A stretch of 7,000 nucleotides of DNA from positions 1 through 7,000 of the forward strand of contig JAHFCD010000118.1 in the NCBI GenBank assembly GCA_023249695.1, written 5' to 3'. Positions within the stretch are counted from its first letter, which is position 1. Each line of letters begins with the position of its first letter. The notes below the pieces were generated by a model. That model was given only the letters and a program-made list of their open reading frames with translations, did not search any database and was not told the origin of the DNA. Below are positions 1-6,280 of the stretch, in pieces. The DNA is from Elusimicrobiota bacterium (GTDB lineage: Bacteria > Elusimicrobiota > Elusimicrobia > UBA1565 > UBA9628). The position numbers were made by a program, and so were the translations under genes.

Positions 1-1503
1 GGCGGCGGCGCGGCTCGCGTCGAGGCCCAGAAATCGCGCGGCAAGTTCACGGCCCGCGAGCGCATCCACTACCTTCTCGACGAAGGGACGTTTCAAGAGC
101 TCGACCTCCTCGTCACCACCCGCGCGACGGATTTCGGCCTGAAGGACAAGGACATTCCTGGGGATGGGGTGATAACAGGTTTCGGCCAAATTAACGGCAA
201 GGAAGTCTGCGTGTACGCGCAGGACTTCACCGTGCTCGGCGGCTCGCTCGGCCTCGCGCACGCGAAGAAGATCGTGAAGGTGATGGACCTCGCCTACGAG
301 AACCGCGTGCCGGTCGTCGGCCTCCTGGATTCCGGCGGGGCCCGGATCCAGGAAGGCGTGGACAGCCTCGACGGCTACGCCGAGATTTTCCAGCGCAACG
401 TGAAATGCTCCGGCGTGATTCCCCAGATTTCCGTGATTTTGGGACCCTGCGCCGGCGGCGCCGTCTATTCGCCGGCGTTGACCGACTACATCTTCATGGT
501 CGAGGGCATCTCGCAGATGTTCGTGACCGGCCCCGACGTCGTGAAGGCCGCGACGGGAGAGGAGGTCACGTTCGACGGGCTCGGCGGCTCCGAGGCCCAC
601 ACCTCGAAGTCCGGCGTCTGCCACTTCGTCGCGAAGTCAGAGCCCGACTGCTTCCGCCAGGTGCGCGAGCTGCTGAGCTACCTGCCGCAGAACCGCTGGG
701 AGAAGCCGCCCCGCGTGGCGAACCCTGATCCGATCCGCCGGTCCGTTCCGCTGCTCGAGAAGATGTGCGACCTGGACCCGCGCAAGTCCTACCGCGTCCA
801 CCACATCGTCTGGCAGATCGCCGACGAGCACAAGTTCTTCGAGGTGCAGGCGGGCTTCGCCAAGAACATCGTCACCGGCTTCTGCCGCATGGGCGGCGAG
901 GTCGTCGGCGTCATCGCCAACAACCCGGCGCACGCCGCCGGCGCGCTCGACATCAACGCCTCCGACAAGGCCGCGCGCTTCATCCGCTTCCTGAACTGCT
1001 TCAACATCCCGGTGCTCACCTTGGTGGACGTGCCCGGCTACTGGCCCGGCCTCACGCAGGAGCACGGCGGCATCATCCGCCACGGCGCGAAGCTCCTGTT
1101 CGCGTTCGCCGAGGCGACCGTGCCGAAGATCACCGTCATCCTGAGAAAGGCGTACGGCGGCGCGTACATCGCGATGAGCTCGAAGCACATGAAGGGGGAC
1201 TTCAACTTCGCCCTGCCGTGCGCCGAGATCGCCGTGATGGGTCCCGCGGGCGCCGTCGAGATCCTCTACTCGCGCGAGATCGCGGCCTGCAAGACCGACG
1301 CGGACAAGGCGGCGCTGAGAGCTACGCTCTCAGCACAATATGCGGCCAAGTTCGCCTCCCCGTATCAAACCGCGTCGACGGGCTCGATCGACGAGGTCAT
1401 CGAGCCCTCGCAGATGCGCTACAAGATCGTGCGGGCGCTGCGATTCCTCAAGGATAAGCGGGTGCCCGGCACCCACGAAAACCGCGGCAACATTCCATTG
1501 TGA
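1..1503 (+). CDS. Biotin-dependent acyl-CoA carboxyltransferase subunit (PccB/MmdA family), 5'-truncated by window edge
   Basis: Cytoplasmic carboxyltransferase that moves a carboxyl group between carboxybiotin and a short acyl-CoA, as in propionyl-CoA carboxylase beta or the alpha subunit of methylmalonyl-CoA decarboxylase. The frame is open from base 1. Codon 57 (GTG at 169) could pass as a start, but codons 1-56 already match the family N-terminus (GKFTARERI, DFG, IPGDGV), so about 20 residues are missing upstream. The N-half has SGGARIQEGV (codons 111-120) and the oxyanion loop GPCAGGA (148-154). The C-half has DVPGYWPG (from 343), GGIIRHGAKLL, and the second oxyanion loop YGGAY (385-389) followed by MSSKH. 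It ends on the usual GNIPL. Total length fits the family's roughly 510-520 residues. Codon 390 is Ile where propionyl-specific enzymes often have Asp. No biotin-carrier or membrane decarboxylase subunit lies downstream, so direction of reaction and exact substrate stay open. Family call is very secure. Confidence 0.96.
   Translation, partial: GGGAARVEAQKSRGKFTARERIHYLLDEGTFQELDLLVTTRATDFGLKDKDIPGDGVITGFGQINGKEVCVYAQDFTVLGGSLGLAHAKKIVKVMDLAYENRVPVVGLLDSGGARIQEGVDSLDGYAEIFQRNVKCSGVIPQISVILGPCAGGAVYSPALTDYIFMVEGISQMFVTGPDVVKAATGEEVTFDGLGGSEAHTSKSGVCHFVAKSEPDCFRQVRELLSYLPQNRWEKPPRVANPDPIRRSVPLLEKMCDLDPRKSYRVHHIVWQIADEHKFFEVQAGFAKNIVTGFCRMGGEVVGVIANNPAHAAGALDINASDKAARFIRFLNCFNIPVLTLVDVPGYWPGLTQEHGGIIRHGAKLLFAFAEATVPKITVILRKAYGGAYIAMSSKHMKGDFNFALPCAEIAVMGPAGAVEILYSREIAACKTDADKAALRATLSAQYAAKFASPYQTASTGSIDEVIEPSQMRYKIVRALRFLKDKRVPGTHENRGNIPL
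1314..1334. repeat. Perfect 9-bp inverted repeat with 3-nt loop inside the carboxyltransferase gene
   Basis: The arms GCTGAGAGC (1314-1322) and GCTCTCAGC (1326-1334) are exact reverse complements around a TAC loop. They lie in a run of codons unusual for this gene (AGA, GCT, TCA, GCA, CAA, TAT between 1318 and 1341). The reading frame continues through it and the protein still fits its family, so it is not a frameshifting insertion. No T-run follows, so it is not an intrinsic terminator. Function unknown. Confidence 0.6.
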
Positions 1504-1509
1504 ATGTGC

Positions 1510-1515
1510 TAAACT
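1510..1515 (+). promoter_or_regulatory. Possible -10 box for the response regulator gene
   Basis: TAAACT lies just after the carboxyltransferase stop codon and 7 nt before the GTG start at 1523. If it is a real -10 element, transcription would begin at or next to the start codon, giving a leaderless mRNA. I see no -35 match at normal spacing, so this is tentative. Confidence 0.3.
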
Positions 1516-1522
1516 TCGCGCG

Positions 1523-2209
1523 GTGATCAAGGCGCAGATTCTCGTCGTCGAGGACCAGGCCGCGACGGCCGACCTCATTCTCGAGGTGCTCAAGGGCGAG
1601 GGCTACGAGGCCCACACCGTCGATACCCTGACGAAGGCGCGGGCGCGCTTGAAGAAGCAGCCCCCCGAGCTCCTGCTCCTCGACCGGAACCTCCCCGACG
1701 GCGACGGCGTCGACCTCCTCGCCGAGCTGCGCAACGACGAGAAGCTCTCGGGCCTCCCCGTCATCATCCTGACCGCGAAAAAGGACGTCGCCGACAAGAT
1801 CGCCGGCCTGCGCGTCGGCGCCGACGACTACATCGCCAAGCCGTTCAACACCGAGGAGCTCGTCGCCCGCATCGCGACGATCCTGCGCCGCGCCGGGAAG
1901 GCCGAGGAGCCGACCACGGTCGAAGCGGGCGGCGTCAAGCTCGACCGGACCTCGCGCAAGGTCCACATCGGCGCGGACGAGATCCCGCTGTCCGCCAAGG
2001 AATTCGACCTGCTCTGGTTCCTCGTGTACCGCAAAGGCCGCGTGCTGACGCGCGACTTCCTGCTGCAGCACGTCTGGGGCTACGACTCGGGCATCGACCT
2101 GACGACGAAGGTCATCGACGTGACGCTCTCCCACCTGCGCAACAAGATCGGCGCGGTTGCCGACAAGATCGTCGCCGTCCGCGGCTTCGGCTACCGCTTC
2201 GACGCGTAA
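1523..2209 (+). CDS. OmpR/PhoB-family response regulator, kinase not adjacent
   Basis: Two-component DNA-binding regulator, 228 residues, starting at GTG 1523. This start places ILVVEDQ at residues 6-12, as in the family; longer in-frame extensions would run into the carboxyltransferase gene and add nothing recognisable. The receiver domain (about 5-118) is intact: acidic pair Glu10/Asp11, phospho-acceptor Asp54 in LLLLDRNLPDGDG, Thr84 in ILTA, Lys106 in AKPF. The C-terminal winged helix (about 133-228) has LSAKEFDLLWFL (156-167), the VWGY segment, the recognition-helix region VIDVTLSHLRNKIG (197-210), and the closing hairpin VRGFGYRF. It therefore should be phosphorylated, dimerise and bind promoter repeats. 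The start lies 19 bp after the preceding stop with no Shine-Dalgarno sequence; a possible -10 box sits just upstream. No histidine kinase is visible on either side, so signal and targets are unknown. Confidence 0.95.
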   Translation: MIKAQILVVEDQAATADLILEVLKGEGYEAHTVDTLTKARARLKKQPPELLLLDRNLPDGDGVDLLAELRNDEKLSGLPVIILTAKKDVADKIAGLRVGADDYIAKPFNTEELVARIATILRRAGKAEEPTTVEAGGVKLDRTSRKVHIGADEIPLSAKEFDLLWFLVYRKGRVLTRDFLLQHVWGYDSGIDLTTKVIDVTLSHLRNKIGAVADKIVAVRGFGYRFDA

Positions 2210-2239
2210 ACGCCGATCACAGGACCTCGTTTACCCTTC

Positions 2240-3844
2240 ATGTCCGACATAAAGACCGAAGTCGCGCGACGCCGCACCTTCGCGATCATCTCCCACCCCG
2301 ACGCCGGCAAGACCACGCTGACGGAGAAGCTCCTGCTCTACGGCGGCGCGCTGCAGCTCGCCGGCTCGGTCACGGCGCGCAAAAATCAAAGCTCCTCCGC
2401 CTCGGACTGGATGGAGCTCGAGCGCAAGCGCGGAATTTCCGTGAGCTCGACCGTCCTGCAGTTCGACTACGAAGGCCACCGGATCAATCTCCTCGACACC
2501 CCCGGCCACAAGGATTTCTCCGAGGACACCTACCGCGTGCTGACCGCCGTCGACGCGGCCGTCATGGTCATCGACGCCGGCAAGGGCATCGAGCCGCAGA
2601 CGCTCAAGCTGTTCGAGGTCTGCCGCCTGCGCGGCATCCCGATCCTGACCTTCATGAACAAGCTCGACCGCGAGACCCGCGACCTGCTCGAACTGCTCGA
2701 CGAGCTCGAGAACCAGCTCCAGCTCCATCCTTATCCCGTGAACTGGCCCATGGGCGTGGGCCAGCGCTTCAAGGGCGTGTACGACCGCGTGACGAAGCAG
2801 GCGCACATGTTCGAGCGCACCGTGCGCGGCGCCTACAAGGCCCCCGTGCAGGTCGCCGGCATCGACGACCCCGCCGTCAAGGAGGCGCTCGACGAGGACT
2901 CCTACCACCATTTCGTCGAGCAGGTGCACCTGCTCGAGGCCGCCGGGGCGGGCTTCGACGCCGCGGACGCCCTGAAAGGGGGCACGACGCCGGTGTACTT
3001 CGGCTCGGCCGTGAACAACTTCGGCGTGCAGATGCTGCTCGACGCTTTGCTCCAGCACGCGCCCGCGCCCGCCGCGCGCTCCTCGACCGCCGGGCTGATC
3101 CAACCCGACCGGGAGTCGTTCTCCGGCTTCGTCTTCAAGATTCAGGCCAACATGGATCCGAAGCACCGCGACCGCGTCGCGTTCGTCCGGGTCGTTTCGG
3201 GGAAGTTCACCCGCGATCTGACCGTGACGCACAGCCGCACCGGGAAATCCTTCCGCCTGGCCAACGCCCACAAGATCTTCGGCCGCGACCGGGAGATCAT
3301 CGAAGAGGCCTACGCCGGCGACGTCATCGGCCTCGTCGGCTACTCCGACTTCGGCATCGGCGACACGCTCTCCGAGGACCCGAAGGTCGTCTACGACGAG
3401 ATCCCGCGCTTCGCGCCCGAGTGCTTCGCGCGCATCAGCAACCCGAACCCCGCGAAGTACAAGCCGTTCGCCAAGGGGCTCGAGCAGCTCCTGCGCGAAG
3501 GCGTCGTGCGCGCGCTGACCCCGCGCGACATGGGCGATTCGAAGACCACCTTGCTCGCCGCGGTCGGCCCGCTCCAGTTCGAGGTCGCGCAGTTCCGCCT
3601 GCAGTCCGAGTACGGGGTGGATTCGCGCCTCGAGCCGATGGCCTGGACCCTCGCCCGCTGGGTCGGGCCGAACACCAAGCCCGGCGCCGTGGACGCCGTC
3701 GCCCTGCCGATGCAGTCCGCGCGCGTCAAGGACGAGGAAGGCAGCGAGATGATCCTCTTCCCGACGCCCTGGTCCCTGCAGTACCTCTCGGAGAAGCACC
3801 CCGAGATCGAGCTGCTCCGCCTCCCTCCCGCCAAGACCAAATAA
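2240..3844 (+). CDS. prfC: Peptide chain release factor 3 (RF3), translational GTPase
   Basis: Cytoplasmic GTPase that acts on the ribosome after peptide release to eject RF1/RF2. It has 534 residues against 529 in E. coli. The N-terminus shows the RF3 signature EVARRRTFAIISHPDAGKTT: G1 at 19-26 (HPDAGKTT), switch I region RGISVSS (64-70), G3 DTPGH (86-90), G4 NKLD (140-143), G5 GSA (255-257). The string NKLDRETRD and the later WPMGVG and FKGVYDR blocks separate RF3 from EF-G. A beta-barrel domain follows (about 290-385, with FVFKIQANMDPKHRDRVAF), then the RF3 C-terminal domain (NPAKYKPFAKGLEQL, VGPLQFEVAQFRL). ATG 2240 is the only start that keeps the complete N-terminus. The nearest SD-like AGGA (2221-2224) is 15 nt away, too far to be a good site. 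The gene begins 30 bp after the response regulator, with no clear promoter between, so read-through is plausible. No lesions seen. Confidence 0.97.
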   Translation: MSDIKTEVARRRTFAIISHPDAGKTTLTEKLLLYGGALQLAGSVTARKNQSSSASDWMELERKRGISVSSTVLQFDYEGHRINLLDTPGHKDFSEDTYRVLTAVDAAVMVIDAGKGIEPQTLKLFEVCRLRGIPILTFMNKLDRETRDLLELLDELENQLQLHPYPVNWPMGVGQRFKGVYDRVTKQAHMFERTVRGAYKAPVQVAGIDDPAVKEALDEDSYHHFVEQVHLLEAAGAGFDAADALKGGTTPVYFGSAVNNFGVQMLLDALLQHAPAPAARSSTAGLIQPDRESFSGFVFKIQANMDPKHRDRVAFVRVVSGKFTRDLTVTHSRTGKSFRLANAHKIFGRDREIIEEAYAGDVIGLVGYSDFGIGDTLSEDPKVVYDEIPRFAPECFARISNPNPAKYKPFAKGLEQLLREGVVRALTPRDMGDSKTTLLAAVGPLQFEVAQFRLQSEYGVDSRLEPMAWTLARWVGPNTKPGAVDAVALPMQSARVKDEEGSEMILFPTPWSLQYLSEKHPEIELLRLPPAKTK

Positions 3845-3856
3845 GGCGTCAGGCGA

Positions 3857-4348
3857 TTACTTGCCGGGGATCGCGGCGTCGAACTTGAGCTGATCGCCGG
3901 CCTTGAGCTTGCGGCGCGAGGCCTCGCCCGAGGCGAGCTCGAGGACGAACTGGCCCTTGCCGCCCGCGGTGACGATCTTATCGTCGGGCGTGTCCACCGT
4001 GGACTCGTGAAGCTTCTCGTGGATCACGGTGATCTTCTTGTCCGGCCCGATCCACAGGATATCGAGGGGGACCAAGGTGTTCTTCATCCAGAAATTGAGG
4101 TACATGTCGTTGGGGAAGACGAACAGCATGCCGTAGGTGCGGGGCATCTTCGTCACGCACATGAGCCCGACCTCGCGCGACATCGGCGTGTCCACGAGGT
4201 CGATCTTGATCTTCCGGCCGTCGGGGAAGGTCAGCGCCGTCTTCTTCGCGGCCGGAACGACCTGCGGCACGCACTTGCCGACCGGCTCGGGCGCGGCGCC
4301 GGCGTGGGCCACGGTCGCGAGGACGGCGGACAGCAGGATAATCTTCAT
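3857..4348 (-). CDS. Secreted DUF192 family protein
   Basis: A 163-residue exported protein of unknown biochemical role. Residues 1-16 form a short signal peptide (MKIILLS hydrophobic core, AHA before Gly17 as probable signal peptidase I site), so it should be periplasmic or extracellular. The rest is a full DUF192 domain (about 37-158): RKIKIDLVDTPMSREVGLM (45-63), YGMLFVFP (72-79), the signature FWMKNTLVPLDILWIG (86-101), QFVLELASGEA (133-143) and KAGDQLKF (149-156). Cys26 and Cys64 are the only mature cysteines and could pair. ATG 4348 overlaps the TGA of the upstream gene (ATGA), and GGAGAAGA lies just upstream, so it is almost certainly co-transcribed and translationally coupled with the TIM-barrel-like gene. 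Its stop is 12 bp from the prfC stop on the other strand. DUF192 proteins are widespread, but I know no settled activity, so none is assigned. Confidence 0.93.
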   Translation of the reverse strand: MKIILLSAVLATVAHAGAAPEPVGKCVPQVVPAAKKTALTFPDGRKIKIDLVDTPMSREVGLMCVTKMPRTYGMLFVFPNDMYLNFWMKNTLVPLDILWIGPDKKITVIHEKLHESTVDTPDDKIVTAGGKGQFVLELASGEASRRKLKAGDQLKFDAAIPGK

Positions 4349-5892
4349 CGGGTCTTCTCCGGGTCCGGCTGTGATTTAACGAAACGGGAAATCTTGGCGG
4401 CCTCGTCGGCCCAGCCGCGCGTGCCCCAGGTGCCGAGACGGCCCCACAGCAGGCGGGCGACGTCATGATAGAAAACTCCGCGCGCGGGGCCGTCGCCGTA
4501 CACGCCCGTGATCGCGGACTTCATGCGGCGGCCGAACTCGCCGGGGCCGGCCGCGTCCTTCTGGTGCAGGCCCCAATCGAAGATGTCGCCGGGGAGCACC
4601 TGGACGTCGCCGCGCTTGACGTACTCGTTCCAGCTCTTCATCATCGCCCCGTACTGAGGCTTGTCGGCCTCGTAGAACATGAGCGCGTCGATGTCGACGC
4701 CCGCGTCGTTCATCATGACCGGATCCTGGCCGTGGTGCCAGCCCTTCTCCCAGGTCAAGGTGAACGCCCAGAGCGCCTTGCCGCCGAGGCGGGCCTTGAT
4801 CTCCTTGACGATCAGCGCGGCGCGGCGCGCGCGCCACCACTCCCAGGCCTCGACGAAATGCATATCGCGGCGCATGATCTTCTTGCGCGCGAGCCAGACC
4901 ATGCGCTCGTTGCGCGTCAGCCGGCGCCATTCGGACGGCACCGTCACCCCCGGCATCTCGGCGACGAAGTCGTCGACGAGCTCGTAGCCGCCGAGCGCGT
5001 TGCGGATGTAGTCGAGCCCGACCCAGTCGACGTTCGGGTCGTCGGCGTACGGCTTCAGGAACGCGGCGACGTCCGAGAGGCGCTTGTTGTCGCGCAGCGA
5101 GATCGCGCGGGTGACGACGGGCTGGCCGTCCTTGATTTCCAGGCCATACTCATAACCGCTCAAGACGGCCTTCGACATCGTCAGCGAGAACATCGCGTAC
5201 ACGCCGAACTGAAGGCCGCGCTTCTTGCATTCCTCGGCGACCTTGGGAATCAGCTCGAGATTGGTCTTCATCCAGATCTCGTCCTTGCCCAGTCCCGGCG
5301 TCTGGCCGCCGAGCATCCAGAACGCGTCGGCGCCGACGTACTTCGCCCAGTCGAGCAGGCCGCGCCAATCCGTCATGCTCCCGTCCGGCCCCTTGACCTT
5401 CATCGACGAGAGCGGCATGACGCTCTCGAGCGTGGCGACGACGAAACCCTTCGGCATCGGCTTGGGCGTTCGCCGCGAGATCCGGAACGGGGCGGACGCC
5501 AGCCGCTCGTCGAGATCCGGCCGGCCCAGAAGCGCGGGGCGGTACTCGCCCGGCGGCGCGTTCCACGGCACCGGCCAGCGCGCCGTCCACAGCCCCGGAG
5601 CGATGCGCCGCGCCGTCATCTCGCGTATGCCCGCGATCGTCGTCAGCGTCTCGGTGCCGCGCGTCACGACGAAGCGGGGGGGCGCCGCCTGGAAGGACTC
5701 GTCGAGCGACGCGTCGGCGAAGGTCAGCGACAGCTCGACGATGTCGTAGTGCAGATGCTCGGCCTTCGACGCGGCGAGCCGGAGCGCGCGGCTCTTGCCG
5801 CGCCAGGTCCAAAGCGAGAACACCGCGGCGTACAACAGCATGACCGACGCCAGCAGCACGAGTCCGCTTCGCACGGTTGGGGTCAGGCGCAT
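4345..5892 (-). CDS. Membrane-anchored protein resembling glycoside-hydrolase TIM barrels (GHL-like), substrate unknown
   Basis: A 515-residue protein with an uncleaved-looking N-terminal membrane segment (about 9-28), placing the rest outside the cytoplasm. Residues about 48-138 are beta-rich and may form an Ig-like module. From about 148 the pattern fits an eight-strand TIM barrel: FVVATLES (150-157), ADAFWMLGG (188-196), LQFGVYAMFS (227-236), VDWVGLDYIR (288-297), LWAFTLTWEKG (374-384), IDALMFYEAD (401-410), VQVLPGDIFDWG (430-441), GVFYHDVARLLW (472-483). The D-x-x-x-LDYIR motif and the following Trp/Arg-rich helical segment (348-370) recall glycoside-hydrolase-like families such as GHL10. 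Candidate acids at strand ends are Asp293, Glu382, Glu408, Asp436 and Asp477; I cannot say which are catalytic. Sugar hydrolysis is inference only; a non-catalytic barrel is possible. ATG 5892 is chosen because it leads the membrane segment; no Shine-Dalgarno precedes it. First gene of a two-gene unit with the DUF192 gene. Confidence 0.8.
   Translation of the reverse strand: MRLTPTVRSGLVLLASVMLLYAAVFSLWTWRGKSRALRLAASKAEHLHYDIVELSLTFADASLDESFQAAPPRFVVTRGTETLTTIAGIREMTARRIAPGLWTARWPVPWNAPPGEYRPALLGRPDLDERLASAPFRISRRTPKPMPKGFVVATLESVMPLSSMKVKGPDGSMTDWRGLLDWAKYVGADAFWMLGGQTPGLGKDEIWMKTNLELIPKVAEECKKRGLQFGVYAMFSLTMSKAVLSGYEYGLEIKDGQPVVTRAISLRDNKRLSDVAAFLKPYADDPNVDWVGLDYIRNALGGYELVDDFVAEMPGVTVPSEWRRLTRNERMVWLARKKIMRRDMHFVEAWEWWRARRAALIVKEIKARLGGKALWAFTLTWEKGWHHGQDPVMMNDAGVDIDALMFYEADKPQYGAMMKSWNEYVKRGDVQVLPGDIFDWGLHQKDAAGPGEFGRRMKSAITGVYGDGPARGVFYHDVARLLWGRLGTWGTRGWADEAAKISRFVKSQPDPEKTR
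4353..4360 (-). promoter_or_regulatory. Shine-Dalgarno site of the DUF192 gene
   Basis: On the minus strand GGAGAAGA ends 4 nt before ATG 4348, with the GGAG core 8 nt away. It lies inside the last codons of the upstream gene. It is the clearest ribosome binding site in the window and, with the ATGA overlap, supports coupled translation. Confidence 0.75.
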
Positions 5893-5901
5893 GAGGGGAA
5901 G

Positions 5902-5907
5902 ATTCTA
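5902..5907 (-). promoter_or_regulatory. Possible -10 box for the TIM-barrel/DUF192 operon
   Basis: Read on the minus strand this is TAGAAT, 9 nt before ATG 5892. A start of transcription 6-7 nt downstream would leave a leader of only about 3 nt. The expected -35 region is GC-rich without a match, so this is a weak call. Confidence 0.3.
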
Positions 5908-5991
5908 CTTGATCCGCGCGCGGCTGGGGCGGCGCCCGGGCCCGGTCGCCGACGCCCCCAAATGTAAAAGGTCTCCGTTTCCGGGGTTTTT

Positions 5992-6000
5992 TGATATACT
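5992..6000 (+). promoter_or_regulatory. Extended -10 promoter for the RAM-domain/ABC ATPase unit
   Basis: TGATATACT matches the extended -10 pattern TGnTATACT, close to the TATAAT consensus, in otherwise very GC-rich DNA. No good -35 lies 16-18 bp upstream, which extended -10 promoters tolerate. A start near 6007 would give a leader of about 29 nt before ATG 6036. Confidence 0.65.
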
Positions 6001-6023
6001 TCGAACCTCGACAGGCGTACCTT

Positions 6024-6029
6024 GGGGGG
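6024..6029 (+). promoter_or_regulatory. G-rich ribosome binding site of the RAM-domain gene
   Basis: GGGGGG ends 6 nt before ATG 6036, at suitable spacing for partial Shine-Dalgarno pairing. It favours ATG 6036 over the in-frame TTG at 5991, which lies within the promoter. GTG 6039 is the only close alternative. Confidence 0.5.
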
Positions 6030-6035
6030 CGCGAC

Positions 6036-6269
6036 ATGGTGACCGGACTGGTGCTGGTGCGATTGATGGCGGGAAAGGAAAAGGCCGCGCTGACCCGTAT
6101 TAAGGAACTCAAGGGCGTCTCGCACGTCACCGCCGTGTTCGGCCGCTGGGACCTCGTGCTCGACATCGAGACCGAAGACGTCGCCACCCTCTCCAACGTC
6201 GTCGTCCGCGACATCCGCGCGACCCCCGGCGTGCTCTCCACCGAGAGCCTCGTCACGACTTCCATCTAA
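6036..6269 (+). CDS. Stand-alone Lrp/AsnC ligand-binding (RAM) domain protein
   Basis: A 77-residue cytoplasmic protein that is only the regulation-of-amino-acid-metabolism (RAM) domain of Lrp/AsnC regulators, without a helix-turn-helix. The ferredoxin-like alternating pattern is complete: [14 protein letters not shown] (strand 1), [10 protein letters not shown] (helix 1), [20 protein letters not shown] (27-46, with the Gly36 turn of the ligand pocket), [18 protein letters not shown] (helix 2, 49-66), [10 protein letters not shown] (strand 4). Such single-domain proteins form dimers or higher rings that bind amino acids at subunit interfaces; they may modulate full-length Lrp proteins or act on other partners. 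Start ATG 6036 follows a G-rich ribosome site and a clear promoter. The next gene starts 11 bp after its stop, so the two are probably one transcript. Ligand and partner are unknown. The absence of DNA-binding residues is real, since the upstream sequence in frame is promoter DNA. Confidence 0.9.
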   Translation: MVTGLVLVRLMAGKEKAALTRIKELKGVSHVTAVFGRWDLVLDIETEDVATLSNVVVRDIRATPGVLSTESLVTTSI

Positions 6270-6280
6270 GTGATCAACAG

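Larger units (their letters stand above)
5893..6035. other. Divergent intergenic region, 143 bp
   Basis: It separates the minus-strand TIM-barrel/DUF192 unit from the plus-strand RAM/ABC unit and should hold both promoters. Its left half contains an imperfect GC-rich inverted repeat (GGGGCG 5926-5931 and CGCCCC 5953-5958, with inner GGCG/CGCC pairing). Its right half is A/T-richer, with a T6 run (5987-5992) leading into a strong extended -10 box. No tRNA, riboswitch or small ORF was recognised. Confidence 0.6.

Noticed and set aside
1460..1474. GGGTGC / GCACCC inverted repeat near the end of the carboxyltransferase gene
   Set aside because: A six-bp stem in GC-rich coding DNA with no T-run; the encoded RVPGTH fits the family tail, so chance is enough.
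1340..1522. Upstream extension of the response regulator into the carboxyltransferase gene
   Set aside because: It would overlap a well-matched carboxyltransferase C-terminus and add an Arg/Ser-rich stretch typical of a wrong frame; GTG 1523 gives the canonical receiver start.
2231..3799. Long open frame of about 520 codons on the minus strand opposite prfC
   Set aside because: It mirrors the prfC codon pattern in GC-rich DNA, is rich in His, Gly, Val, Arg and Asp in a way typical of antisense shadows, and has no recognisable domain; prfC itself is unambiguous.
3923..3937. CTCGCC / GGCGAG hairpin near the 3' end of the DUF192 gene
   Set aside because: It lies within conserved coding sequence (ELASGEAS), has no following T-run on either strand, and short GC-rich stems are common here.
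4465..5967. 500-codon plus-strand open frame opposite the barrel gene
   Set aside because: Low-complexity Arg/Ala/His/Asp composition and no motif. The minus-strand frame has a membrane anchor, ordered strands and an operon overlap with a recognised gene.
5955..5992. Terminator-like CCCC...GGGG stem followed by T6
   Set aside because: The stem needs a long loop and bulge, no plus-strand gene lies upstream to be terminated, and the T-run directly abuts a strong extended -10 box, so it is better read as promoter DNA.
5991..6035. N-terminal extension of the RAM protein from TTG 5991
   Set aside because: The codons overlap the extended -10 box TGATATACT, the added residues match nothing in the family, and ATG 6036 has a G-rich ribosome site and gives the normal domain start.
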